The notes: generated by a model from the letters alone, not told the origin. A stretch of DNA of 64,000 bases from an uncultured Mycoplasmatota bacterium (GCA_900553855.1 USFG01000002.1:101740-165739); one strand, 5' to 3'; positions 49,087 to 59,206 are shown, counted from the stretch's first letter. Numbers and translations: made by a program.

Positions 49087-51303
49087 TTACTCACCTTTTC
49101 TAAATAAACCTTTTCTTGATTTCTTTTCAGTTTTTTCTTCTTTATTTTCTTTAACTTCTTCTTTAGAAGATTTCTTTTTCTCACTACCAAATAAAGCTTC
49201 TTTTCTTGATAAGTTAAGTCTTCCACGATTATCATATCCTAAAGATTTAACAACAATTTCATCTCCAACTTTAACTATATCACTTGGTTTATTTACTCTT
49301 TCTTTATCTAATTGAGAAACATGTACTAAACCTTCACAACCAGGCCATAATTCAACAAAACATCCGAAATCTTCAACCTTAGTAACTTTACCATTATAAA
49401 TTTTACCATCTTCAACTTCTCTAACGATTTGTTCAATTCTTTCCATAGTTCTTTCAATAACTTCTTGATTAGTATGATAAACAATAACTCTTCCGTCATC
49501 TTCAATATCAATTTTAACTGCATCTTTATCAGAAACAGTCTTAACACCTTCTGGAGAACATTCTAAAATAATCTTAGTAATCATTTCTCCGCCTCTACCA
49601 ATAACATCTTTAATCTTTTCTGGATCGATATTCATCATCTTAATCTTAGGAGCATATGGTGATAATTCTTTTCTTGGCTCAGCAATAACGCTTTCCATTA
49701 AATCAAGAATTTGCATTCTAGCTTTTTTAGCTTGTTCTAATGCTTCTTTTAAGATTGCTTTAGTAACACCTTTAATCTTGATATCCATTTGTAGTGCGGT
49801 AATACCTTTTCTAGTACCAGCAACTTTAAAGTCCATATCTCCCATATGATCTTCAAGTCCTTGAATATCTGTTAAAATAGTATATTTTTTACCTTTAGTA
49901 ATAAGTCCCATTGCAATTCCCGCAACTGGTGCTTTAATTGGGACTCCTGCAGCCATAAGTGATAAACATCCTGCACAAATACTTGCTTGAGAAGATGATC
50001 CATTACTTTCTAATATTTCGGAAACAACTCTTATTGTATAAGGGAATTCTTCTTCAGATGGAATAACTTGTAATAAAGCTCTTTCTCCTAATGCACCATG
50101 ACCAATTTCTCTTCTTCCTGGAGCACCATATCTACCAGTTTCACCTACACTAAAATTAGGAAAATTATAATGAAGCATAAATCTCTTAGTGTCTTCAAGT
50201 CCTAATCCATCTAAAATTTGATGTTCTCCTATAGCTCCAAGTGTTGTTGTTGCTAAAGCCTGAGTTTGACCTCTTGTAAATACGGCTGAACCATGAGTTC
50301 TAGGAAGTAAATCAATGTAAGCAGATAGTGGCCTAATTTCATCTAGCGCTCTTCCATCAGGTCTTACATGTTTATTAGTAATTAAATCTCTAACAACTTC
50401 TCCTTCAATATTATTAACAACCTTAGTAACATCTTTCTCTATTGTATCTATATCAGGATATTTTTCTAAGAAATAATTAATAGTTTCTTCTTTAACTTCA
50501 TCAATTTTAGCATAACTTGCAAGTTTATCTTTAATTTGAACTGCTTCAAGCATTTTATCTTCAGCATATTCTTTAACTTCTTTTTCTAATTTTTCATCAA
50601 TCTTAGCAAGCTCAACAGTTACTTTTTCTTGTCCAACAGCTTCAATTATACTTTCTTGGAATTCACATAACATCTTAACATGTTTTTGTCCAAACATTAA
50701 AGCAGCTAACATATCTTCTTCACTTGCTTCATGAGCTCCTGCTTCAATCATACAAATATCATTTTTAGTTCCAGCAACTGTTACAGTAAGTTCACATTTA
50801 TCTATTTGTTCACTTGTTGGATTAATAATAAATTCTTTACCAATTTTACCAACTACTACTCCTGCAACTGGTCCATCAAATGGGATTTTTGATATTCCAA
50901 GTGCTAAACTTGAACCAAATAATGCAGTCATTTCCGGTGAGTTATTAGGATCAACAGATAATATTGTATTAATAACTTGTACTTCATTTCTAAAGTTTTC
51001 ATCAAACATAGGTCTTATTGGTCTATCTATTTGACGAGCAGCAAGGGTTGCAGCATCAGTAGGTTTTCCTTCTCTTTTAATAAACCCACCTGGTATTTTA
51101 CCAACTGAATATAATTTTTCATTATAAACAACTGTTAAAGGAAAGAAATCACCAGTTCCTACTGTATCACTCATTACAGCAGCAGATAACACAACTGTAT
51201 CTCCATATCTAACAAGTACAGCACCATCAGCTTGTTTAGCAAGTTCTCCAGTTTCAACAACTAATTTTCTTCCTAAAAAATCATAAACAAATTCTTTTTT
51301 CAT
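49087..51303 (-). CDS. pnp: Polynucleotide phosphorylase
   Basis: A 738-residue 3'-5' exoribonuclease, central to RNA decay. Two RNase PH domains are seen ([29 protein letters not shown]... and [20 protein letters not shown]... with [35 protein letters not shown]), then KH ([20 protein letters not shown]) and S1 ([30 protein letters not shown]). A lysine/glutamate-rich tail ends it. The ATG at 51303 has AGAAGGA upstream. It follows rpsO, the universal order. Confidence 0.97.
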   Translation of the reverse strand: MKKEFVYDFLGRKLVVETGELAKQADGAVLVRYGDTVVLSAAVMSDTVGTGDFFPLTVVYNEKLYSVGKIPGGFIKREGKPTDAATLAARQIDRPIRPMFDENFRNEVQVINTILSVDPNNSPEMTALFGSSLALGISKIPFDGPVAGVVVGKIGKEFIINPTSEQIDKCELTVTVAGTKNDICMIEAGAHEASEEDMLAALMFGQKHVKMLCEFQESIIEAVGQEKVTVELAKIDEKLEKEVKEYAEDKMLEAVQIKDKLASYAKIDEVKEETINYFLEKYPDIDTIEKDVTKVVNNIEGEVVRDLITNKHVRPDGRALDEIRPLSAYIDLLPRTHGSAVFTRGQTQALATTTLGAIGEHQILDGLGLEDTKRFMLHYNFPNFSVGETGRYGAPGRREIGHGALGERALLQVIPSEEEFPYTIRVVSEILESNGSSSQASICAGCLSLMAAGVPIKAPVAGIAMGLITKGKKYTILTDIQGLEDHMGDMDFKVAGTRKGITALQMDIKIKGVTKAILKEALEQAKKARMQILDLMESVIAEPRKELSPYAPKIKMMNIDPEKIKDVIGRGGEMITKIILECSPEGVKTVSDKDAVKIDIEDDGRVIVYHTNQEVIERTMERIEQIVREVEDGKIYNGKVTKVEDFGCFVELWPGCEGLVHVSQLDKERVNKPSDIVKVGDEIVVKSLGYDNRGRLNLSRKEALFGSEKKKSSKEEVKENKEEKTEKKSRKGLFRKGE

Positions 51304-51328
51304 TTTATCCTTCTCTCTTTTCAATATA

Positions 51329-51356
51329 AAAAGACACTAAAAAATATAGTGCCCTT
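51329..51356 (-). terminator. Hairpin between rpsO and pnp
   Basis: GGCACTA pairs with TAGTGTC (one G-U pair) around an AT loop, followed by a T run on the minus strand. It probably acts as an attenuator or processing site. Confidence 0.6.
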
Positions 51357-51624
51357 ATTTTCTAATATTTAATTTTTTAATAACTTCACGATATTTAACA
51401 ACATCATTTTTCTTTAAATAATCTAATAAACTTCTTCTCTTACCAATCATTAAGTGTAATCCTCTTTTTGAATGATAATCATGTTTATTATCTTTTAAAT
51501 GTTCTGTTAAATTGTTAATCTTATCTGTTAAGATAGCAATTTGTACTGAAGTATCTCCAGTATTTTTAGCATCTTTAGCAAATTCTTGAACTCTAGATGC
51601 AATTTGTTCTTTACTTACAGCCAT
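51355..51624 (-). CDS. rpsO: 30S ribosomal protein uS15
   Basis: An 89-residue uS15: [89 protein letters not shown]. The start MAVSKEQ at 51624 gives the exact family length; the frame back to 51636 is not used. A leader region with hairpins precedes it. Confidence 0.97.
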   Translation of the reverse strand: MAVSKEQIASRVQEFAKDAKNTGDTSVQIAILTDKINNLTEHLKDNKHDYHSKRGLHLMIGKRRSLLDYLKKNDVVKYREVIKKLNIRK

Positions 51625-51636
51625 AATTAAATCCAT

Positions 51637-51720
51637 TCCTTTCTATTAAACATTAATCGGTTATAACCTAGTCTAAATTCCGAAAGGAAAATCTAAACCA
51701 CGTTAAAACTTCAACTAGTC
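51637..51720 (-). ncRNA. Probable S15 autoregulatory leader
   Basis: Between the rpsO promoter and its ATG the minus strand has an ordered set of hairpins: GTGG..., a TTTAGATTTTCC / GGAATTTAGA-like stem with TTTC loop (about 51677-51696), and GGTTATAACC (about 51660-51669). The position and multi-helix layout agree with Firmicutes S15 leaders, but I cannot confirm the fold. Confidence 0.5.
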
Positions 51721-51722
51721 AT

Positions 51723-51752
51723 AATATACTATATTTTATAATGAAAAGTCAA
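51723..51752 (-). promoter_or_regulatory. Promoter of rpsO-pnp
   Basis: TTGACT (51752-51747), 18 bp, TATATT (51728-51723) on the minus strand, just upstream of the structured leader. Confidence 0.55.
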
Positions 51753-51764
51753 ACATAAATTTTA

Positions 51765-52970
51765 CTATTTCCTCTTATTTATGTACTTTTTAACATTTGA
51801 TTCACTTAGTAATCCATATTCTACCAATGAATCTATAGCCTCTTCATTATTTGAGTTTAAAATAACTCTTAATAATTTACATTTTGTTAAAAAATCAAGC
51901 TCATCTTTATAACTACTTAGAAATTCGATTGCCATATTTTCATTATTTTTCATAATAATTTCACTAGCAAATTCATTAACATTAAATTTTTCAACAAGTA
52001 GCTCTGCTAAATCTTCATCTAAAAAATCAAATTTACAAATAGCTTTTTTTAATTTTATTGTATCTTCATTATTTAAATTATGAGTAACAAGATAAGCTGA
52101 AAGTGCATGATCATTAATATTATTAACATTTTCTAAAAATGCATTAATTTCACGATTTGATATAAGTTCTAATCCATTATTAGAAGCATAATTATTATAC
52201 TTTTCAATTAATACTTGTATTTTTTTAGACTCATTAAGATAATAATTTTTTTCATTTTCACCATCATTACAGAAATATATTTTTTCATAAACTTTTTCAT
52301 AATATGTATTTACTACATATGAAAATAATTCACTAATCTTATGTCCTACAACAATCATTAAAGCTTTTTCACTTATTTTTTGTTTCATTTTATTTATAAA
52401 AAAGCTAAAATACTCATCTGTCGGAATAATATTTTGCTTTAAATTACCTATATATTGAAATTTATCCAATTCTTTTTGATATACATTGATATTTGTTAAT
52501 TTATTTAATGGTGTGGAAAATTTAATATATTCCTTTTTTATTGGACATAAAATCTTTTTATCTACAAGTTCTTTTATTTCATCAACACTATATTTTTTTG
52601 TTTGTAATTCAAATGAATCTTCACATGCACATTTAATTCCTAAATTATATAAATATACAACTTTGGTATCAAATAAACCAGGCATCGGCTCTAAAGCAAT
52701 TTTATTAATAGGAATTGTTACTACTTTTGTATATTGTTTATTATCCCTATAACTTAAATATTCTAATAAATCATCACTCGTAAATTCAATATTAAAAAAT
52801 CTTTTTGCAAGTAAATAATAATTTAATTCATTATTAGGATTATTTAAAAAATTTAAAATTTCATCGTATTCATTGCCTTCTCGTTCTGACAAATGTACAT
52901 TATTTAGTTGTTCAACTACATCTTCATCACAATTAATTTCTTTTAATAAATCTTTAAATTTAATTCTCAC
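51765..52970 (-). CDS. Large soluble protein of unknown function
   Basis: A 401-residue helical protein with no signal peptide or membrane segment. It has several Cys (CACED, ILCPIKKEY) in the region 110-160 that might bind a metal, and helical repeats in the C-terminal half (LKKAICKFDFLDEDLAELLVEKFNVNEFASEII...). No family recognised. It lies 13 bases after the 233-aa gene on the same strand, so they may be co-transcribed. Confidence 0.65.
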   Translation of the reverse strand: MRIKFKDLLKEINCDEDVVEQLNNVHLSEREGNEYDEILNFLNNPNNELNYYLLAKRFFNIEFTSDDLLEYLSYRDNKQYTKVVTIPINKIALEPMPGLFDTKVVYLYNLGIKCACEDSFELQTKKYSVDEIKELVDKKILCPIKKEYIKFSTPLNKLTNINVYQKELDKFQYIGNLKQNIIPTDEYFSFFINKMKQKISEKALMIVVGHKISELFSYVVNTYYEKVYEKIYFCNDGENEKNYYLNESKKIQVLIEKYNNYASNNGLELISNREINAFLENVNNINDHALSAYLVTHNLNNEDTIKLKKAICKFDFLDEDLAELLVEKFNVNEFASEIIMKNNENMAIEFLSSYKDELDFLTKCKLLRVILNSNNEEAIDSLVEYGLLSESNVKKYINKRK

Positions 52971-52983
52971 TTAAAATCACTTT

Positions 52984-53685
52984 CTATCTTGTTTTAACTT
53001 TTATATCTTCTTTTTTAATATCACCAAATAATCTAGATTCATCACCAGCAAGTGCTAATGCATAGTTATATAAAGAATTTGTTCCAGCATATTCGGTATT
53101 AACTAATTTAAGATTAGTAAAATCTGTTAAAATTACAGTCCCATCTTCAAACTCTACCTGTACTTTGTCATCATCGTCCCAATCCTTCCATGAAACTACT
53201 TTTTTAACAAATACACCATTTTCATTTTCAATAATACAATAATTAAAATTATAATTTAAACTATATGTTTTATTCCAACCATATGCATCAAGTCTTGTAC
53301 TTAAATTTTGTAATTTATCATAACTTGTTACTCTTGAAACTTCACCACCAGATAATTCAACTGCTAAATCATAAACATTATTATAATCAGTTGCTCTAAC
53401 AAGTCCTACATTTTGTACACCAGTCAAAACTTGTAAACCATCTGCTGTTGAGTATTCAACAACTTCACCGGAATAATCTGAATAGTTATCAACTTTAGCA
53501 ATCATTGTTCCTTCCCCATTATAATCAATAACTGCATTAAATTCTTTTACAGTATCAAAATTATCTCTATTTGAATTTAATTTACTACATGCCTTAATTC
53601 CACCAAATAATAAAAATCCTCCAATAGTAAGAGCACTAACAACTAGCTTAGCATTTTCAAAACTATCATTACTATAATATCCCAT
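52984..53685 (-). CDS. Membrane-anchored protein of unknown function
   Basis: A 233-residue protein. An N-terminal helix (about 13-33, KLVVSALTIGGFLLFGGIKACSKL) probably anchors it. The rest is a beta-rich acidic domain with YGWNKTYSLNYNFNYCIIENENGVFVKKVVSWKDWDDDD. The Cys near the end of the helix does not have a convincing lipobox. It is followed by the 401-aa unknown gene and preceded by a terminator-like AT-rich stretch. No family recognised. Confidence 0.65.
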   Translation of the reverse strand: MGYYSNDSFENAKLVVSALTIGGFLLFGGIKACSKLNSNRDNFDTVKEFNAVIDYNGEGTMIAKVDNYSDYSGEVVEYSTADGLQVLTGVQNVGLVRATDYNNVYDLAVELSGGEVSRVTSYDKLQNLSTRLDAYGWNKTYSLNYNFNYCIIENENGVFVKKVVSWKDWDDDDKVQVEFEDGTVILTDFTNLKLVNTEYAGTNSLYNYALALAGDESRLFGDIKKEDIKVKTR

Positions 53686-53819
53686 ATAAATTTCCCCCTT
53701 GATTAGGGCATACTATAACATAAAATCAGCATTTTGTAAATATGCATAAATCTTAAGCATTTCTAAAAATTATTTTTAATAATCATAATTAAAAGATATC
53801 ATTTAAAATATTTCCCTAA

Positions 53820-54224
53820 TTATTTTGTACAATATGTTATTCCTTCATCTGCATTATTTGATATAATAATATCCTTTATTCCACCATTTTCAGGCATGCT
53901 ATTACATTTTATTAGATAGAAATCTTGATTTTTTGATTTATAAATTTTAGATCCTCCATCATTAGCAGTTGTATATAAATCCATTAAAGAAATAATGTCA
54001 TCTATAGAAATTGAATTGTTATTTAATTCTTCTTTTAAATTAATTTCGTCACCTTTTTCTTTAATAAATTTTGGATTAGGAAAAATAGAATATATTGTTG
54101 TTTCTTCATTTAATTTATAAATTTCGTATATTTCTTTTGTTTTTTTCTTTTCATCCTTTTCTTTGATTGAACATCCAGATAGTAAAATTAATGCAATAAT
54201 AGTAATTATTATTTTTTTCTTCAT
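53820..54224 (-). CDS. Small putative lipoprotein
   Basis: A 134-residue protein with a short signal peptide and lipobox LLSGC (Cys at about 18), then a charged mature part. Two further Cys (KCNSM, TYCTK) may form a disulfide. No known domain. The gene is alone, between the Y-family polymerase unit and the 233-aa gene. The stretch 53686-53819 before it holds no recognised feature. Confidence 0.75.
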   Translation of the reverse strand: MKKKIIITIIALILLSGCSIKEKDEKKKTKEIYEIYKLNEETTIYSIFPNPKFIKEKGDEINLKEELNNNSISIDDIISLMDLYTTANDGGSKIYKSKNQDFYLIKCNSMPENGGIKDIIISNNADEGITYCTK

Positions 54225-54270
54225 TTATTATTAGTCTCCTTTCTAAAATAATTATATCAAATTATAAACA

Positions 54271-54672
54271 TTATAAAATTACAATTTCAGTTATATCATC
54301 CAAATAAATTTTTTCGTTATCAATCATTTTAATGTATCCATTAACTAAATCTAGTGTTTTTACTTTTCCAGTTTTATTTATATATTTTCCGCCTTCTTTT
54401 TTTAAATCAGCTATAAAAAAAGTAATCTTAATTTCCAAATGTTTATTAAAATTTTCATTTATTATATTTAAATTCTCATTAAGTTTATCAACACTTTCTT
54501 CATCTAAAATATGTTTTCTTGTTGTTAATCTTGCTGTTTCTTCTATTTCCTCATCATATCCAACTAAAGCCGCAAAAGGAGCAAATTGTCCAGCTCTTTT
54601 ATCTATACTCATTCTAGAATGATAAATAGGCTCATAATGAGGTAGATTAATAATATCTTCGTATTTATTCAT
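54271..54672 (-). CDS. YolD-like partner of the Y-family DNA polymerase
   Basis: A 133-residue protein with the pattern of short YolD-like proteins next to UmuC-type polymerases: YEDIINLPHYEPIYHSRMSIDKRAGQFAPFAALVGYDEEIEETARLT, LNENLNII, KITFFIADLKKEGGKYINKTGKVK, YLDDITEIV. It overlaps the polymerase gene by one base and is probably translated with it. By analogy it may modulate the polymerase, as UmuD does. Confidence 0.75.
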   Translation of the reverse strand: MNKYEDIINLPHYEPIYHSRMSIDKRAGQFAPFAALVGYDEEIEETARLTTRKHILDEESVDKLNENLNIINENFNKHLEIKITFFIADLKKEGGKYINKTGKVKTLDLVNGYIKMIDNEKIYLDDITEIVIL

Positions 54673-56180
54673 TATCCTTTATGTCCTCCTACTTCTCTAT
54701 TTCGGTCAATAGCAGTTGATCCTTCTTCTAAATTCATTCCTTTAAGAATTGAGTTCTTTCCAAATTTATTTTTTATATCAATAATTGCATGTTGTAATTT
54801 TTTATCATCTTCTTGATGTTTTTTAGTCTCTTCTTTTTCTAATGTTTTATCTATGGTGTTAAATAAATCTAATTGTTCAAAAACAAAATCATTTTTAGTT
54901 TTACTTTCTGCTTTTAAATTACATACTGTAATATTTATTTTTCTTATTAATAGATTTTTATTAACTATTTCATCATATAACTCAATACATTTTTCAGATA
55001 ATATCTTACTTGAAAATGTATAATAATCTAAATTAATTGTTCCATGAGCATTTTTAGGTACATATCTTCCATAACTATCTTTGGTTATTGGTCCATCATA
55101 TTTATTTTTTATTTCTGGATTAGTTAAATTTGAAACATCAAAAGTTAAATCTAAAACTATTTGTTTTGTTGTTAATTCTTTTTTAGTTAAATCTAGTGCT
55201 AGAGAATCAATCATTTCTCTAACAATTAACTTTGATTCATCATAATTATAGGGACAATGTAATACTTGACCAGAGGATAAGCTACTTGTTTCTGGTTTAT
55301 ATTTTTTAACATCTTCTATTTTTGTTGGTTCATAACCCCAGGCATGATCTATTAATAATTCCGCATTAACTCCAAACAAATTATATAAAAAGTTTTCATT
55401 TTTAATGGACATTAATGCTACATCTCCCATTGTATACATTCCATTTTCTTCTAACTTTTTGGCAATACCTTTTCCAACTCGCCAAAATGAGGTTAACGGT
55501 TTATGTTCCCATAAAATTTTTCGGTAAGACATTTCATCTAAGGAAGCCATTCTAACACCTATTTCATTTGGTTTCATATGTTTAGCAACTATATCCATTG
55601 CAATTTTAGCTAAATACATATTAGTTCCTATTCCAGCAGTTGCTGTTATTCCAGTTTCGTTATAAACATCTTTAATAATGGTTGTTGCAAGTTCCTCAGG
55701 TGTTTTTTTATAAAATTTTAAATAATTTGTAATATCACAAAATACTTCATCTATTGAATAAGGAAATATATCTTCAGGTGCTAAATATTTTAAATAAATA
55801 TTATATATTTTAGTACTATAAATCATATATTTTTTCATTTGGGGAGTTGCTATTATATAATCTAGTTCTAAAGTTTTATTCTTTTTAAGTTCACTATCAA
55901 GAAATGATTTACCTTTAAATTGTCTATAATTATTTTCTCTTCTTCTTTGATTATTTACTTCTCTAACTTTTTGAACAACTTCAAATAATCTTGATCTGCC
56001 TCCTAATCCATACTGTTTTAAACTTGGAGTTATAGCAAGACATACTGTCTTTTCAGTTCTACTTTTATCGGCAACAACTAAATTGGTATTTAAGGGATTC
56101 AAGTTTCTTTCAACACATTCAACTGATGCATAAAAGCTTTTTAAATCAATACACATATAATATCTATTCATATCAATCAC
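54672..56180 (-). CDS. Y-family DNA polymerase (UmuC/UvrX-like)
   Basis: A 502-residue translesion polymerase. Catalytic motifs: YMCIDLKSFYASVECVERNLNPLNTNLVVAD, YSIDEVFCDITNYLKFY, ATAGIGTNMYLAKIAMDIVAKH, and the helix-hairpin FWRVGKGIAKKLEENGMYTMGDVALMS. A long C-terminal little-finger domain and a tail with LDLFNTIDKTLEKEE, perhaps a beta-clamp-binding QLDLF motif (EQLDLF), follow. It replicates past damaged bases. A palindromic operator lies in the promoter spacer. Confidence 0.9.
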   Translation of the reverse strand: MIDMNRYYMCIDLKSFYASVECVERNLNPLNTNLVVADKSRTEKTVCLAITPSLKQYGLGGRSRLFEVVQKVREVNNQRRRENNYRQFKGKSFLDSELKKNKTLELDYIIATPQMKKYMIYSTKIYNIYLKYLAPEDIFPYSIDEVFCDITNYLKFYKKTPEELATTIIKDVYNETGITATAGIGTNMYLAKIAMDIVAKHMKPNEIGVRMASLDEMSYRKILWEHKPLTSFWRVGKGIAKKLEENGMYTMGDVALMSIKNENFLYNLFGVNAELLIDHAWGYEPTKIEDVKKYKPETSSLSSGQVLHCPYNYDESKLIVREMIDSLALDLTKKELTTKQIVLDLTFDVSNLTNPEIKNKYDGPITKDSYGRYVPKNAHGTINLDYYTFSSKILSEKCIELYDEIVNKNLLIRKINITVCNLKAESKTKNDFVFEQLDLFNTIDKTLEKEETKKHQEDDKKLQHAIIDIKNKFGKNSILKGMNLEEGSTAIDRNREVGGHKG

Positions 56181-56186
56181 AATTAA

Positions 56187-56215
56187 ATTATATCAAACAA
56201 TTGTTTATATAACAA
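56187..56215 (-). promoter_or_regulatory. Promoter with palindromic operator for the polymerase operon
   Basis: TTGTTA (56215-56210), 17 bp and TATAAT (56192-56187) on the minus strand. The spacer contains the perfect palindrome AAACAATTGTTT (56195-56206). It does not match the Bacillus LexA box (CGAAC-4-GTTCG). A dedicated repressor is likely. Confidence 0.6.
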
Positions 56216-56275
56216 TAAAATTTTTATAAATATCAATCTTTCCAATTGGAAAAAATGATATAATAATTAATTATT

Positions 56276-56634
56276 TTATTTCAATCTTTTTATTTCTTCT
56301 TTTTCTAGCTCTTTTAGTGACTTTTTAGGAGTTGGTAAGTATTCTGACATAGTACCACCATTTTTGCAATTACTTCTCTAATATTTTTACCAATATTATA
56401 ATTAGTTTCGTTAGCATCTTTTTTGTCAGTTACGTTGTCTCTTTTTAATTTTGATTCAGTTTGAGATATACGGAAAAGATTAGCTGCTAACTCTTCACTA
56501 CCCATATTATCTAGTATATCCTCTCGATATCTTAATCCTTTTCTTTTTGCTATATCATCGGCAGATTCGCCATTTAAATATCGCTTTACAATTATTTCTT
56601 TTTCTTCTGGTGACTTCATATTATTCTTACTCAT
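56276..56634 (-). pseudogene. Chimera of IS transposase start and DinD C-terminus, frameshifted
   Basis: An ATG at 56634 with AGGAGG opens a frame whose first 23 residues (MSKNNMKSPEEKEIIVKRYLNGES) look like the start of an IS3-family OrfA. It continues in frame into ADDIAKRKGLRYREDILDNMGSEELAANLFRISQTE, the conserved C-terminal part of DinD (DNA-damage-inducible protein D). At about 56357-56361 one G is missing (AAAATGGTGG rather than AAAATGGGTGG). The correct frame then continues GGTMSEYLPTPKKSLKELEKEEIKRLK to a stop at 56276. The first two thirds of dinD are absent. Confidence 0.75.
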
Positions 56635-56701
56635 AAAAAATCCTCCTTTTTTATTTATGATAACAAAAAATGTAGACTGTGTCTTTTTTAGACTGTCTAC
56701 A
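56566..56701 (-). mobile_element. Left-end remnant of an IS3-like insertion sequence
   Basis: From 56701 on the minus strand, TGTAGACAGTCTAAAAAAGACACAGTCTACA looks like an IS terminus with a TG start and inner hairpin (first 20: TGTAGACAGTCTAAAAAAGA). It is followed by GGAGG and the first 23 codons of an OrfA-like frame, then sequence switches to dinD. No right end is seen. The hairpin plus T run also acts as a terminator for the phosphoketolase gene. Confidence 0.5.
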
Positions 56702-56710
56702 TTTATTTTA

Positions 56711-59056
56711 TCACTTCAATTTAGTGTCTTCTCTATTCCATTTAAAATTAACCACTTCAGGTATATCTACCCCATTTTCTCTAATATATTCATTATGATA
56801 TTTTAAAGTTTCTTCACATTTATTAATAAGTGCTTGTTTCTTACTCTTATTAACTTTAACATACTTCATAGCATCTAAAATTAAATGATATCTATCTAAT
56901 TTATTTAATACTCTCATATCAAAAGGTGTTGTAATAGTTCCCTCTTCAATATAACCATGAACATGCATATTTTGATTACATCTCTTATAAGTAAGTTGAT
57001 GAATCAAGTGAGGATATCCATGAAATGCGAATATGATAGGTTTATCTTTAGTAAATAATTTATTATATTCATCATTAGATAATCCATGAGGATGATCACA
57101 ATCAGATTGTAATTTCATTAAATCAATAACATTAACAACTCTTATCTTAAGTTCAGGAATATATTCCTTCATAATCTTTGTTGCCGCAAGAACTTCAACA
57201 GTTGGAGTATCACCAGCACAAGCCATAACTATATCGGGATTATTATCACTTGCCCAGTCAAATATACCTATCCCATTAGCACAGTGTTTACTTGCTTCTT
57301 CCATATTAAGCCACTGATAAGAAGGATGCTTAGAAGCAATAATTAAATTAATATAATTTTTAGTTTGTAAAATATGATTAGTACAAGAAAGTAATGTATT
57401 AGCGTCTATTGGTAAATAAATTCTAACAGTATCGGCTTTTTTAGTAACTAAATGATTAATAAATCCCGGATCTTGATGAGTAAAACCATTATGATCTTGT
57501 TGCCAGCAATGACTAGTTAAAATATAATTTAAACTTGCTATATCACTTCTCCAAGGAATTTCCTTACACATTTTAAGCCACTTAGCGTGTTGACTAGCCA
57601 TAGAATCTACAATTCTTATAAATGCTTCATAACTATGCATTAAGCCATGTCTACCAGTTAATAAATAACCTTCTAACATACCTTCACAAACATGTTCTGA
57701 TAAAATACTATCAATAACCTTACCATTTGCTGCTAAATATTCATCACTAGAAAGTAGCTGACCATTCCATTTTCTATTAGTAACCTTAAAAACATCATTA
57801 AATCTATTAGATAATGCTTCATCAGGTCCAAAAATTCTAAAATTATCATTTTTCTTTATAACATCCATTAAATAAGTGCCTAAATTTAACATATCGCTTG
57901 CCACAACAGTTCCATGACTATTAAATTTAACAGCATAATCTTTATAATCAGGTAATTTTAAATCCTTAAGAAGTAATCCCCCATTAGCATATTTACTACT
58001 ACTCATTCTTTTATCTTTTTTAGGAACAAAATCTCTTATTTCCTTTATTACCCTACCATTTTCATCAAATAAATCATCTACTTTATAACTCTTAAGCCAC
58101 TTCTCTAATAATTTTAAATTATCCGGATTAGCATCATTTACATTAATAGGAACTTGATGAGATCTAAATGAGCCTTCTATCTTTAATCCATTATATTCTT
58201 TAATTCCTGTCCATCCTTTAGGAGTTTTTAAAATAATCATTGGCCAATAAGGTCTTTTACTATTATTACTTAATTTAGCTTTACTTTGAATAGTTTTAAT
58301 TTCTAAAATAACTTTATCCATCGCTTCTGCCATTAATTTATGCATATCACTTACTTTAGAACCACTAACTATATATGGATGATATCCCATTCCTTCAAAG
58401 TAACTAATAAGTTCTTTTTCACTAATTCTTGCTAAAATAGTCGGATTAGCAATTTTATAGCCATTTAAATGTAATATCGGTAAAACAGCACCATCAGTAA
58501 TTGGATTAATTAATTTATTTATTTGCCAACTTGCTGCAAGAGGACCAGTTTCTGCTTCGCCATCCCCAATCACACAAGCCGCAATCAACTTAGGATTATC
58601 TAATACAGCACCATAAGCATGAGCTAAACTATAACCAAGTTCCCCACCTTCATTAATAGATCCCGGAACATTTGGCGCAACATGAGAAGGAAGTCCTCCT
58701 GGAAAACTAAAACTTTTACATAACTTAGTTAATCCTTCTAAATCATTAGTTACTTCAGGATAATATTCACTATAAGTTCCTTCAATATAAGAATTAGCAA
58801 CCATAGCCTGTCCACTATGACCAGGTCCTGATATATAAATCATATTTAAATCATATTTATTTATAACTCTATTTAAATGAGCATAAACAAAATTTTGTCC
58901 AGGTGCACTTCCCCAGTGTCCTACTAACTTCTTTTTAATATCATCCATTTCTAAAGGTTTTCTAAGTAAAGGATTATCCTTTAAATAAATCATTGCACAA
59001 GATAAATAATTAACTACTCTAAAATATTCATCTAACACTTTAAATTCATTATCCAT
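56711..59056 (-). CDS. xfp: Xylulose-5-phosphate/fructose-6-phosphate phosphoketolase
   Basis: A 781-residue thiamine-diphosphate enzyme splitting xylulose-5-P (or fructose-6-P) with phosphate to acetyl-phosphate and glyceraldehyde-3-P (or erythrose-4-P). Landmarks: VGHWGSAPGQNFVYAHLNR, YISGPGHSGQA, FPGGLPSHVAPNVPGSINEGGELGYSLAHAYGAVLDNP, GDGEAETGPLA (ThDP site), FGPDEALSNR, SLNYILTSHCWQQDHNGFTHQDPGFI, HPSYQWL and FAFHGYPHLIH. Length is typical (about 790). The ATG at 59056 has GGAG 7 bases upstream. It implies a heterofermentative-type pathway with rpe. A 30-aa ORF precedes it. Confidence 0.97.
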   Translation of the reverse strand: MDNEFKVLDEYFRVVNYLSCAMIYLKDNPLLRKPLEMDDIKKKLVGHWGSAPGQNFVYAHLNRVINKYDLNMIYISGPGHSGQAMVANSYIEGTYSEYYPEVTNDLEGLTKLCKSFSFPGGLPSHVAPNVPGSINEGGELGYSLAHAYGAVLDNPKLIAACVIGDGEAETGPLAASWQINKLINPITDGAVLPILHLNGYKIANPTILARISEKELISYFEGMGYHPYIVSGSKVSDMHKLMAEAMDKVILEIKTIQSKAKLSNNSKRPYWPMIILKTPKGWTGIKEYNGLKIEGSFRSHQVPINVNDANPDNLKLLEKWLKSYKVDDLFDENGRVIKEIRDFVPKKDKRMSSSKYANGGLLLKDLKLPDYKDYAVKFNSHGTVVASDMLNLGTYLMDVIKKNDNFRIFGPDEALSNRFNDVFKVTNRKWNGQLLSSDEYLAANGKVIDSILSEHVCEGMLEGYLLTGRHGLMHSYEAFIRIVDSMASQHAKWLKMCKEIPWRSDIASLNYILTSHCWQQDHNGFTHQDPGFINHLVTKKADTVRIYLPIDANTLLSCTNHILQTKNYINLIIASKHPSYQWLNMEEASKHCANGIGIFDWASDNNPDIVMACAGDTPTVEVLAATKIMKEYIPELKIRVVNVIDLMKLQSDCDHPHGLSNDEYNKLFTKDKPIIFAFHGYPHLIHQLTYKRCNQNMHVHGYIEEGTITTPFDMRVLNKLDRYHLILDAMKYVKVNKSKKQALINKCEETLKYHNEYIRENGVDIPEVVNFKWNREDTKLK

Positions 59057-59066
59057 AATCATTCTC

Positions 59067-59159
59067 CTAAATTAAAGATCTAGCTATGATATAACCTAAA
59101 ACAAGACAAATTAATATAATTAAAAAAGATAATATAAGTTCCAATTTATTCTTTTTCAC
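59067..59159 (-). CDS. 30-aa membrane peptide upstream of xfp
   Basis: From a GTG at 59159, with GAGG a few bases upstream, the frame reads MKKNKLELILSFLIILICLV... ending YIIARSLI and a stop at 59067, which overlaps the ribosome-binding site of xfp. It would be one membrane helix with a basic N-terminus. The tight coupling to xfp is suggestive, but the length leaves doubt. Confidence 0.45.
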   Translation of the reverse strand: MKKNKLELILSFLIILICLVLGYIIARSLI

Positions 59160-59206
59160 ACAGCCTCAATCCTATTCTTAATTAACTATATCATAAACTT
59201 TAAAAA

